Assembly (NCBI GenBank): GCA_003568945.1
Contig: BDIP01000265.1
Location: forward strand, 1 to 23,213
DNA length: 23,213 nt
Reading direction: 5' to 3'
Source: Kipferlia bialata
Lineage: Eukaryota; Fornicata
Part shown: piece after piece, positions 9,701 to 19,127 of the stretch
Position numbering within the stretch: position 1 is the first letter of the stretch
How the letters are laid out: each line of letters begins with the position of its first letter
Translations under genes and position numbers: made by a program
Notes under the pieces: model-generated
Told to the model about the DNA's origin: nothing
The model's database searches: none
What the model saw: the letters and a program-made list of their open reading frames with translations, nothing else

Positions 9701-12700
9701 GTGTATGTAGTGTGATATGTATCACACTGCGGGTGGAGTGGCAGAGCGGAGATGATCAGAGGGAAAGGTATGGATCTAGGGAATATATATATACCTGTGT
9801 ATAGTTTCACGCATGGATATGCATTACACTGTGGGGTGGAGTGGCAGAGCGCAGAGGAGCTGGGGGGAAAGTTAGAGTACTTACACAAATTATATATGTA
9901 TATATATGCTCGTATAATTCTTATGATATCAACAATATGGTATCACACTGTGGGGTGGCAGAGCGCAGAGGAACTAGGGGGGAAGGTATGTATATATAGT
10001 TGTGTGGGGGAAGGTATATATATATATCGTTGTGTGTATGCTTGTGCAATAGTTTGTCTGTATGTACATACCCCTCACCCCTCAGATCTGGCGTGGCAAG
10101 GTTGGCCTGTACCCTGGGAGTGGGTATGTGGTGGACATTCCCATGGACAGAGTGACAAGTGACAGCATTATCGCACACCTTAAGGAGTGTCTGTGGCTAG
10201 ATGAGAGTTCCAGACTTTCTGTCCTGGACCTGACCCTCTACAACCCAGCGCTGGTATGTACACACTATACACACCATATATGTGTGAGAGTACTCACTAT
10301 ATATTTACAACCCAGCGCTGGTATGTGTGTACTCTACTATATAGTATTCACTGTATTTATATTATTCACTATACCGTATTCTCAGTACAACTCAGCACTC
10401 GTCTGGTCTCTATGTAATTGAAGTGTCCTTCTCCCTGACGTTAACCTTTGTGTAAGACACAAATCTCAACCCAATACGTAGTCATCCATCTCTATATTTA
10501 CCCTCCCCCCCAGTGTTCCTTGTGATATACATATGTATGTATACATACACACATACATATATATACATCTATATACCCTCATACCCAGGACGTGTTCCTT
10601 GTGACCAGGATAGGCATGGAGTTCCCAGCAGAGGGAGGTAAGGCCTAGACTGTACTATATATGTATACTATATGTATACATATATGTAATTCTTGTGGTC
10701 TAATAGTTTATGAAAACGTAAACTGTCTTCCTAACATAGTGGAATAGAAATGGAGTTCCCAGCAGATGGAGGTGGGTAACAATGGAATTGCATACATATA
10801 GATATTATAGTATAGATATTATTTAGGTCTTTCTGATCCTAGGGTATGTTCCCTTCCACCAATTCAAGGCATAGATATTCACTATATAGTATATCCATTT
10901 GAATATGTATATATATATATATATGTCTTTGTATGGCCTCCTTATCCCAGGCTGTGTCCCCTTCCACCAGTTCAAGACTGTTGATCTCTATCGGTATCTG
11001 AGACATTCAGACTGGTTCAGGTTTGTATAGTCTTTTATATGACAGTAACATCTAGCTTTTTCCCAACCAGAAGTATGTGGGAAGTCGTTCAACCCACATG
11101 ATGGCCCCTCTCTCACACCTAGGGTATTTGTCGAAGGCCTAATCTCCCTCTACTTTGTCAAGTTTGCCTTGGATGAGCTCGAGGAGATATGGGTACGTGA
11201 CGGAACTATCATAGTGTGAATTAACAAGAGTTTCCTGAAGATGACTCTTAGAGATTGGAGTGTTCCTCACCTCAGGACTGTCTCAGGCAGACCAGCCCCA
11301 TTCGAGAGTACCAGGACTTCAAACACTACTGCAGTGACATATGGAACCTGGTGGACTGGTACGGGTGTTTTCATCTGTCTAGACGTCACATACAGGATAT
11401 TCTTTTTGATCCTTGTGCCCTTTTACCTGTATACTGCATACTGACAACCAGGATCAACATCCTTCTCTTTGCTGCCATTGTGGGTATCAATCAATTGCTT
11501 GTCTNNNNNNNNNNNNNNNNNNNNNNNNNNNNNNNNNNNNNNNNNNNNNNNNNNNNNNNNNNNNNNNNNNNNNNNNNNNNNNNNNNNNNNNNNNNNNNNN
11601 NNNCATACTGACCACTGACACCTAGGATCAACATCCTTCTCTTTGCTGCCATTGTGGGCATCAGGGTGCACACAGTCCTAGTTACAAGGGGGCTGATGGA
11701 GGTACGGGTGTCAGTATTGTCCGGATTCTATATGTATAGCTCCAATAGTGTACGACACCAGGAGATGTATGACTCCTCTTAATAATACTACTGTGACTGT
11801 GGTTCTTCTATCAGTGTTCTATCACTCTAACCACAGGCTGTGCAGGCTGATGAGACTGCCTATGTCAACTTTGAGCCTGTTGCATACACGATGGTGTACA
11901 GAGAGCTATCCTTGGTCGGTGCCCTGTGCTTCATGACAATGTTCAAGGTGGGTATATATGTTTATATATATATATGTAATATACATAGGCTCCATATATA
12001 TAGGCTCTGAGTGCCCTGTGCTTCATGACAATGTTCAAGGTGGGTTGTGTAATCAATTGCATCCTTAAGAGCATATGCCTGATGACAATGTTCATGGTGT
12101 GTATATGTATACATACCTTACCATATGTATAATATTTTTCTTCCGTTCTTGTGGCCTGTTTTGTTTACTCTCACCTCAGTCCTTCAAGTTCTTTGCCGCC
12201 TCCCCCCGTCTGTCCATCCTGACCAGGTATACAATACAATACAATATTGTTCTATATCATAGCGTTAATGGAAGGTGTTAGTAGTATCATCAGTCATCAG
12301 TTATGTTGTATTGTAGTCTGTCCATCCTGACTAGGTATATGGTACTGTATATATGTATGTATATATACTATACTGTATATATATATACCACTCTGTCCAT
12401 CCTGACAAGGTGCATAATACTGTATGTATGTATATATATATAGTGACCATAAGACCCTCTATAGGTGACAGTAATATAATCAGTCCTCAGTTCTAATGAA
12501 TACAATGATCTATTTGGTACTGACCATATAGGACCATGACAGATGCTGCCAAGGACATTGTATATATATTATGAATAATGATTATTATTATAAGTATATA
12601 TATATAACTATATACATACTATACATGATACTTATCATATAGGACCATGACCGCTGCTGTCAAGGTCCTTGCTATATACCCATCCATAAATATATAGAGA

Positions 12701-14388
12701 TTAGTATAAGTATATATGCATATATATATATATATATTCAATTAGTATATGTGTACTAAGACCCTCACCTCTAGGACCATGACCGCTGCTGCCAAGGACC
12801 TTGTGGCCTTTGGATTCGTGTTCATAGTGGTGTTCCTAGGGTAAGAAGAGTGTTTTGCGGGTTTAGTGTCGTAGCTGCCTAATTGTATTACTGTATGACA
12901 CAGGAACATTTCACTATATGCACTATCTAACTCCCCAGCTTTGGCATGGCAGGTCATGTTGTGTATGGGGGTGACATGTTTGAGTTCAGCAACATGGGGC
13001 AGACAATGCTCTTACTCTTTAGGTACTGTTCTGTATACATACACATATATACAAGATATATATACTATGTAGACTATTCAGTGTGACATGTTTGAGTTCA
13101 GTAACATGGGGCAGACAATGCTACTGTTGTTTAGGTACAATATAGTATTTATATACTATATATGTATATGCATAGGATATACTATACATAGTGTATCCAG
13201 TATGACATGTTTAAGTTCAGCAACATGGGGCAGACGATGCTACTGTTGTTTAGGTATCTTAGTATGTGTATACATGCTATACATGTCTTTGTGTAGTGTA
13301 TATTAATCTATGTATCCACTCTGACATGTTTGAGTTCAGCAACATGGGGCAGACAATGTATCGGAATACTCCCATGTACCAGTCCCTCCCCCATTTGTGT
13401 AGTAGCCATTAATTATAGTCTGTTTCAACAGCTTGTCACTTTTCCATAATATCTCACTTTCCAGGTGGATCTGTGGCGACTTTGACTTTATGGAGATGTA
13501 CTGGAGACACAGGGTGTTCACGTGCATCTACTTTGTATCCTTCATGTCCCTGTGCTATCTGCTGCTCCTGAATATGCTGGTGGCCATATTGATTGACGCA
13601 TTCACAGAGGTATGTGGGGTGATGTAGAGAAATGCTGTTCTGCTGTTATGTATATTGTGTCGATTATTCCCTACATACCTCACTCCAGGTCAGAAAGAAC
13701 CCAACCTTCAAGAGAGACAATATGCTGAAATTGGCCAGCGCAATTGTGAGGTACGCCAATCTTCTTATATGGGTGAAAACTACATTGTATACGACTTGTT
13801 AACACTCTCTAACCCGATAGGCAGAAGCTGGTACGGACCTTGACCATCAATGGCAGAATTGGAACATCAGGTTCGTAATATCAGAAAGCACCACCATTCT
13901 CATTTTGTTTACTACTTCTATTCTCCCCTTATTTCTCTTTATGTTCTCTTTCCCTTCTCACCCCAGGCCATTCTCGCCCCACCAGCCCCCTAGCGGCTGA
14001 CCAAGGGTACCCACAGGCAGTGCAGGTAGGCATATACTGGATATGTCTACTATCTGTTAACTGCAATAGGTATCGTTATTAGGATAGAGAGGACTGTCTG
14101 ATGCTCACTCTTCAGGTTGCGGACTCCGACGCCCCCGAGTTGACAGAGACTGACACATCAAGTGAGAGTGAGACAGACACCTCCACCCACACCCACACCC
14201 ACTCAGGTGACATGTCCTCTATCAATGACAGACTGGCAGGGCTGGAGGTGTCGCTATCTCTCCTCCTAGCGTCCAATGCATCCCTGACAGCTGCTATGGA
14301 TAGAATGGTGCAGAGGGAGAGAAAGAGGGAGAGGGAGAGGGAGGAGAGGGAGGTAGAAGCAAGAGAGTTGCCTCCAGACACACAGTGA
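6760..14388 (+). CDS. Polycystin-2 (TRPP/PKD2)-type cation channel, 24 exons, 717 aa
   Basis: Exons: 6760-6944, 7170-7239, 7470-7523, 7919-7980, 8083-8140, 8419-8518, 8891-8940, 9123-9174, 9541-9650, 10086-10253, 10589-10637, 10951-11020, 11123-11192, 11276-11358, 11626-11701, 11837-11947, 12180-12226, 12775-12840, 12939-13022, 13465-13609, 13689-13750, 13821-13870, 13967-14025, 14116-14388. All are GT-AG and the 2154 nt stay in frame. Order: acidic N-tail; S1 (about 86-107); extracellular polycystin (TOP) domain (about 108-335) with PIFGGLRLRQVRA, GSGYVVDI, LWLDESSR and EFPAEGG, matching PKD2; S2 about 344-362; S3 with WNLVDWINILLF; S4 with FKSFKFFA; S5; pore helix and filter WICGDFDF (about 523-530; PKD2 has LGDIN); S6 with LLLNMLVAILIDAFTE. 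Acidic pore residues suggest a Ca2+-permeable channel of cilium or ER membranes. The tail has a Ser/Thr/Asp-rich stretch and a charged coiled coil (about 662-710) but no EF-hand. The GTG at 6742 is in frame but ATG 6760 is preferred. Confidence 0.93.
7067..7103 (+). repeat. Echo of the 5' end of channel exon 2
   Basis: CACCAGAGGGAACTGACCTCCAA parallels 7171-7193 with one change and is preceded by CTGACCCCCAG, a complete acceptor of the local type. Confidence 0.88.
7251..7286 (+). repeat. (CT)n microsatellite
   Basis: A pyrimidine tract directly after the donor of channel exon 2. A C run at 7354-7364 and another at 7558-7567 lie in this and the next intron. Confidence 0.95.
7808..7846 (+). 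repeat. Echo of the 5' end of channel exon 4
   Basis: About 32 nt from the acceptor (TTCAG) through CATGCGGCACT are identical to 7917-7949. It then diverges abruptly. Confidence 0.92.
8274..8353 (+). repeat. (CT)n tract followed by an echo of the 5' end of channel exon 6
   Basis: CT repeats at 8274-8301 precede an acceptor (TTTACCTTTAG) and a copy of exon 6's first codons (ACTTTGACTGGCTTGA shared with 8431-8446). Confidence 0.9.
8577..8822 (+). repeat. Three-copy echo array of the 5' end of channel exon 7
   Basis: GCTATGCCCTGCAC recurs near 8581, 8685 and 8796, before the real exon at 8891. Two copies have an AG acceptor immediately upstream (one as CTAACACTTAG). Codon differences are mostly synonymous: TCA/TCC/TCT and ATC/ATT/ATA. 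The spacing is about 92-113 bp. Confidence 0.93.
9222..9266 (+). repeat. Echo of the 3' end of channel exon 8
   Basis: CGGCAGAGGCAATAGGTAT is shared with 9160-9178, donor included. It is followed by a C run (9264-9273). Confidence 0.9.
9432..9482 (+). repeat. Echo of the 5' end of channel exon 9
   Basis: Parallels 9539-9583 and would encode the same LLDHVFYPDVSGR. The four differences in that stretch (CTC/CTG, CTA/TTA, GTG/GTC, GGG/GGC) are all synonymous. The AG acceptor itself reads CG here. Confidence 0.92.
9720..9992 (+). repeat. Three-copy echo array of the 3' end of channel exon 9
   Basis: Copies near 9724, 9827 and 9944 repeat the exon end at 9606-9650 (GGAGTGGCAGAGCG in the first two). 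The middle copy keeps the frame with mostly synonymous changes. The others carry small deletions. Confidence 0.93.
10299..10402 (+). repeat. Echoes of the 3' end of channel exon 10
   Basis: ACAACCCAGCGCTGGTATGT recurs at 10304-10323, identical to 10240-10259 including the donor. A weaker copy (ACAACTCAGCACT) lies at about 10386. Confidence 0.85.
10512..10776 (+). repeat. Echoes flanking channel exon 11
   Basis: TGTTCCTTGTGA at about 10514 repeats the exon's start. 10739-10774 repeats its end (ATGGAGTTCCCAGCAGA) with a GT donor. The exon itself is 10589-10637. Confidence 0.83.
10846..10872 (+). repeat. Echo of the 5' end of channel exon 12
   Basis: CCCTTCCACCAATTCAAG parallels CCCTTCCACCAGTTCAAG at 10959-10976, behind a CTGATCCTAG acceptor. 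Confidence 0.87.
11438..11497 (+). repeat. Echo of the 5' end of channel exon 15, abutting the gap
   Basis: The copy includes the acceptor motif CTGACAACCAG and about 38 nt identical to 11625-11664 except for one T/C change (GGT/GGC, synonymous). The sequence gap starts a few bases later. Confidence 0.92.
11505..11603. other. Assembly gap (99 N) inside a channel intron
   Basis: N bases only. The flanks are copies of each other (CATACTGAC then the exon 15 start), so unresolved tandem units are the likely cause of the gap. Coding content is unaffected: exons 14 and 15 join in frame across it. Confidence 0.97.
12004..12104 (+). repeat. Echoes of the 3' end of channel exon 16 (two)
   Basis: 12009-12043 repeats 11918-11951 (GTGCCCTGTGCTTCATGACA and the donor) almost without change. 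12076-12102 is a shorter decayed copy (TGATGACAATGTTCA). Confidence 0.9.
12312..12416 (+). repeat. Echoes of the 3' end of channel exon 17 (two)
   Basis: TCTGTCCATCCTGAC recurs at about 12317 and 12391, as at 12209-12223. The first keeps AGGTAT; the second has AAGGTGC. Confidence 0.88.
12521..12675 (+). repeat. Echoes of the 5' end of channel exon 18 (two)
   Basis: ATATAGGACCATGAC recurs near 12527 and 12639 with local acceptor motifs (CTGACCATATAG, CTTATCATATAG), before the real exon at 12775. Coding differences here are mostly nonsynonymous, unlike other arrays. Confidence 0.88.
13080..13360 (+). repeat. Three-copy echo array of the 3' end of channel exon 19 (pore helix)
   Basis: Units begin at about 13085, 13203 and 13322, 112-119 bp apart, and repeat the exon end at 12973-13022. 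The first echo has six base changes, none altering the encoded DMFEFSNMGQTMLLLFR. The second adds one Glu-to-Lys change. The third stops after ACAATG. The first two end in a GT donor. Confidence 0.95.
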
Positions 14389-14698
14389 AGCGAAGAGGTT
14401 TCTGCCTGGGAGGCATTGTGGAGACTACTTGGAGGTATCGGTTGTATATATTTTTTACATGCACACATGTCCCGAATATGGTTATATGAGTGCTTACACT
14501 CGTTATGGGTTGTCGGGCTGTGCCAATAGATTTGATAAGAGATATGTGATCAAGCAAAGGTGGTGATCACTGATCACTGATCTTGACAAAGATGAATGAT
14601 ACCGTCAACGTATACAGTGTATACTAGATAGACTCACGTACTGAACTATTCAATTTGACAAATAGATATCTGCAACTCCCTCAGACTAGTGTCCTCAC
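14389..14698. other. Intergenic region between the channel and MFS genes
   Basis: These 310 bp must hold the channel's 3' end and the MFS promoter. At 14562-14582 ACTGATC is repeated in tandem (TGATCACTGATCACTGATC). GTATACAGTGTATAC near 14610 forms a short inverted repeat. No gene is seen. Confidence 0.5.
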
Positions 14699-17600
14699 AT
14701 GAATATGGATGGGGTCAAAGTGGAGAGAGCGTCCATAGAGTTGGAGGTTGGGAATGCTGCAAGGCGCCTTCTCCTTCACCACTTGCTACTGACAGTGATT
14801 GACAGGTACGTTGGCAAACGTTCAAGTGACTGTAAACAAAACCCATGAATGTAACTCTATATGATCGTGTATATACATTCAAGTAACCCCAGTAGTATAG
14901 CATCATATGCGCCCCCTCGCCAGGCTGTTACAGAGGGATGGTTTTGACGTGTCCAGTCTGAGTGATGACACTAGGGCACAGACACAGAGAGCAGGGAGAC
15001 AGCTGTGAGTTACATATATTGATTGTTTATACATAGGCTTTCACCTCTAGATAGCACTGCTATCATAGCAGTGACTCCTTGTTCTATTATATATACACTA
15101 CTTGGTGCCTGTGCTTTACTCCAGTCGTCTACACTATCACTGGAGTCTCTTTGCCCTTCTTCTGACCTCTCTCTCCTTCGGTCTCCCTGTCTTCAGTATG
15201 AAGGCATACATCATGGGAGTGTCAGAGAAGGTACGGTCTGTCTCATCCAATCTCATTGTCCTGTCTCTATCTCTGTCTCTTTGTATCATACACAATACTA
15301 TATAATGAATTTAGTATCTCTCTTCTCCTTACCTCCTAGGCACTCCTGTGGGGTGGTGCCCTGGGTGTGTACTCACTGGCACAGTTCACACTGGCACCAG
15401 TGGTGGGAAGGTATTGTGTTGTGATGTAATCTGTAGACTCTACAGTGTAGTCAAGTACCCTTCACCCTCAGGTTGTCAGATACCAAGGGCCGTGTTCCAG
15501 TCATAAGGTAGTGTATATTGTCAGCTCTTGCTAAAGGTTGTAGCCTACAACCGATTGTGTTCGCAACCATACTTCGATACTCTCACTTATGCACATCCAT
15601 CAATACCCACCCTAGCAGTGACTCTTGGGTGAACATCTGTTAACGCACTGTAGTGGGAAATGCCCACAGGGCATATTCTATATGTTTACCAGCTCCACAC
15701 AACTACCCTACCCTAGGCTCTGTCTTTTAGTCTCTATCCTTGGCTGTCTTGCCCAGGCATGGGCACCTAATGTCATTGGCATGTACCTCACTAGGTGAGA
15801 TGATCTTCTGGAGATTACTCTACGCGATCTGGCTCTACACGATAGAACCTCTCACATTGTGTTCCGCATATATATCAGTGTCTCACGGTGAGACTCTCAC
15901 CTTAGGATTATCACTGGTGCGGGTGCGTCAGTGTCAGGTGTCCTCAAAGCCTCGGTCATAGATGTATGCCCACTCAGACTCAGGTATCATATTTCATATT
16001 TCTTTACAACCATGGTATACCTGAAATGCACTCTAGTTCTCTCACATATAGACACCGGGTCACAGCTCGCATCGGCCTCTGCACATCAGTTGGTGCCATT
16101 GCAGGGCCACTGGTAGGGATGGTCACGGGGAACAGATACGAAGGTTAACATGATCAACTAAAACCTACAGTCTCTGTCACACTGTGAGTCACAGTACTGG
16201 TCATCCCTATATCCTTGTGGGATGCGCCTCATTTCCAGGCAATGACTTATGGCTCTGTTCCATGATTCCTCTATCCATGTACATCCTCTGCCTGTCCCTG
16301 TCTGTCCCCCTTCTGATGGAGTCATCACCCAAGGCAGTGATGCAGAGGCTGTTCATAGTCTTGCAGGTAGAGATATTTGTATTCTACATGCTATATATAG
16401 ATATATAGCCACAAGAGAATACACCCCACTGTTCTTTGGAGTGTAGCTATAACAGTCAACTAACACCGCCAGAGACTGGAGAACAGAGGCTACACTGCCA
16501 ATGTGAGTCAGAGTGAGATTGCTCTGAAGAACAGACTCTGGGGTATCCTGAAGGTAATGTGATACACCCACATACCGTTCTTTCTCTTACGCATACATTC
16601 AGGGACTCTCTCTCATTCCATACACTGTACAGTACAAGTAGATATGTTCTCACATCAGGAGAAGCGCCGCAGACACCGTGACAAGCAGATGGGCCAGTCT
16701 GTGTACAGTGCATCCAGCATATACACCAGTGCCACTGGTATCATCAGTAGACACCCTGCCCTGGTGCCACTTGGGGTGTCATGTCTATTGAACTCACTCA
16801 CATTCACAGGCATGGAAGAAAGAGACTGAACCTTCACTGTCTCCAATTCATGCTATATTTGGTTCTAACCCTAGGCGTGATTGCCACTGTGTACCACCTG
16901 TTTGAGTTGAAGTTGGCAGAGATCCAAAACCTGATAGGCCTGACACTGGTTGTGATGATTGTCGGTGTACTACTGGGTGCCGTTGCATCCTCAAGAGTTG
17001 TCAAGATATCTACTCCGGCGAGGGTGGCTAGTGTGGGGCTGGTTACTCTGTCGACAGGGGTGGTCATGCTAGGGCTCCCGACGACAGACCAGGTGTGTTA
17101 CCTCTCTATCTCTTCCCTACTGATACTACCTGGAGACCAGTGTGCTCATCTCAGGCTACCCTTATCCTCTGTGGTGCACTGCTGTGTGGTGTTGGTACTG
17201 GGGTGTCCAGCCCCATGTACAATGCCATATACTCAATGCAGGTATTGTATGTACACTTAGACACTGAGTAATACTCATTGAGTATGTATAGCAACATACT
17301 TCAATACTGACTCTTCATAGAATTACTACGCTTAGTACTATACAATGAGTATTGGTCACATCCAACCCCAGGGTGAGGAGGATGAGCGTGGTCTGGTCCT
17401 TGGTATGTACGGTACAGTCAAGGGACTTGGGTCCGCACTGGCTCCTGTCATAGCTGGCATCCTGTTTGATATAATGGAGGTTAGAAACTCTAGCAACAAG
17501 TAGCTAGGAGTGTTATAGATACTCTATTATCAGAGAGCCTTTACTCTCTTTTGACACTCAGGGTGGCACTGTCCTTTATGTCTTCCTGTCTGTTGCCAAC

Positions 17601-18175
17601 ATCACTGCAGCATGTCTATTGAGATACACATCGGCATCCAAGGCAGTGCCCAGTGACTGTCCAGACTCCATACTCTCTATGGAGAAACAGCCAGAGAGGG
17701 AGAGAGAGGGTGTAGCGTCAGAGAGAGAGAAGGGTGGCAAGAAGGTGTCAGACTGTGTTGAAGTGAGAGTCAGCAGTGAGGCAGAGGAGGAGGAGGAGGG
17801 GAGGCAGATGAGTAACCCAAGTGGGGCAGCAAGGTATGTCACCTTACAACACGTCTATACAGCAATATGACAACTATATAGTATATTTGTTTGGTGATTG
17901 ATTTACATCGTCCTGACCCTAGGAACAGAGGCTACCCCCCTCACCTGTGGAGCCCATCCAGACACACATCGGGTAAGGACAGAACAATGTTACATGTCTT
18001 AAATGTTTTTACCATGTATGCATGGATGAGTATTCAGGATTTACAGTCTACGTCATATACAGTATATGATATATATGTACTGATGACAGGCAAGGGCCCG
18101 GCCAAGAGAGAGAGTGCAGATGTGGATACCACACTCCACGAGAGGGAGGCTGTTCCACCAGTCATAGAGGTGTAG
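14699..18175 (+). CDS. Major facilitator superfamily transporter, 17 exons, 609 aa
   Basis: Exons: 14699-14805, 14924-15004, 15125-15230, 15340-15410, 15472-15507, 15717-15794, 15906-15983, 16052-16143, 16239-16366, 16473-16553, 16659-16809, 16875-17092, 17155-17241, 17372-17479, 17562-17833, 17923-17972, 18090-18175; 1830 nt in frame. A cytosolic N-tail of about 64 residues is followed by twelve hydrophobic segments in two sets of six, with a basic loop between TM6 and TM7. MFS motif A is visible after TM2 as GRLSDTKGR (about 121-129). TM5 has GLCTSVGAIAGPLVG, resembling motif C of TetA-like antiporters; TM11 has LGMYGTVKGLGSALAPVIAG. The tail after TM12 (about 490-609) is hydrophilic, Glu-rich and low-complexity. 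It most resembles the TetA/MFSD9-10-like branch; the substrate cannot be told. Exon 11 ends at a GC donor. Introns average about 103 bp and lack echoes. Confidence 0.87.
16810..16874 (+). other. GC-AG intron in the MFS gene
   Basis: The reading frame requires the exon to end TTCACAG before GCATGG and resume at 16875 after CTAACCCTAG. Reading on gives a stop within a few codons. The GT donor at 16738 would delete most of TM7 (LVPLGVSCLLNSLTFTG). The other introns I traced in the window start with GT. Confidence 0.72.
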
Positions 18176-19127
18176 CGACTATCTACTAGAGAGTCACTGA
18201 CTGGTAGGCACTGTTACACTCTAGGATACATCGTACTCAGGTGAATAGTATTCACTGAATACTCAACAACCCGGCAATGAATAGAACATACGACAAGTGA
18301 GGAGAGTAAACGTCTCAGAAGCAGTAAATGGTTTTGAACCTTTCCAGTGTAATTCGCGTTAGATAGCTGTATGCCTAAAATGAAGATCTACTAAGAGATC
18401 TTAATATACCCTCAATTTGGACAAAAACCTTGAATGGGTAACTTCATACCTTGAATGGGTAACTTCATACTATCTTCTCTCTACCATCTCTTCATCCCAC
18501 TTAGCATTGTCTGCCTCCAGTGAACCTCGCCCACATACAGAGGTGAGATACGTGGTGAGATGTGAGGTCTCTAATACAGCTATTTCAAGTATCTCAGACC
18601 GAGTGTCAGTCTTTCCTGAGTTATCATTCACAGTTGCATATATACATACATACGGTAGTATCGGTGTATGTCAACACATGACTCATATGATGATATATTT
18701 GATGGGTTTAGATATACTCAATATGCATATCTCCCCCCCCCCCCGTATATCCCCATGGTTGGTAAGGAGTGCAATTGCCTCTCTCTCTCCGTCTACGTGT
18801 GCTATCAACAGAAGACACTACCTATATGTGGTCCAACTTGGAGTAGCATTGTATTATCTTCCGTTTCAAGGAGTCAGACTGCAATCCTCCCCCCCCACCC
18901 CCCCCGCTTCATTCTATATGTGTGTATCATAGATATATCTCTCTCTTTGCTCACTCTCCCTTAGCGCCTTACCGCAATTGAATTTGTAACATACATCCAA
19001 ATATATATTGGAGGTCTTCCCAATGGGACAATGTTACCATATTCCCCCCCCCCCCCACCCTACCTTTCCATAGAACTCCGCTTGGAAATAGATACTAACG
19101 CTATACCCCGTACTCATTCCACAGGCT
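18176..19127. other. Long intergenic region with C tracts and a 21-bp tandem duplication
   Basis: These 952 bp show no convincing gene. Contents: a GTGAATA-G-TATTCAC inverted repeat at 18241-18255, a perfect 21-bp tandem duplication at 18429-18470, C-rich tracts at 18733-18744, 18887-18906 and 19044-19056, and a possible acceptor (CTCATTCCACAG) ending at 19124, just before the kelch start. A 171-codon frame (18417-18932) spans the repeats and is judged spurious. Confidence 0.55.
18429..18470 (+). repeat. 21-bp perfect tandem duplication
   Basis: CTTGAATGGGTAACTTCATA plus C occurs twice head to tail with no mismatch. Its role is unknown. Confidence 0.95.

Noticed and set aside
11359-11450. 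An apparent frameshift in the channel, with a hydrophobic frame (VFICLDVTYRIFF) after exon 14
   Set aside because: A GT donor at 11359 joins exon 14 in frame to 11626, giving WNLVDWINILLF, which matches S3 of PKD2. The hydrophobic frame is intronic.
8577-13360. Regularly spaced repeats resembling a CRISPR array
   Set aside because: The repeats are different exon ends at each locus, spacing varies and the host is eukaryotic.
18417-18932. A 171-codon open frame between the MFS and second kelch genes
   Set aside because: It runs through the 21-bp tandem repeat and C tracts, encodes no recognisable domain and looks like chance openness in low-complexity sequence.
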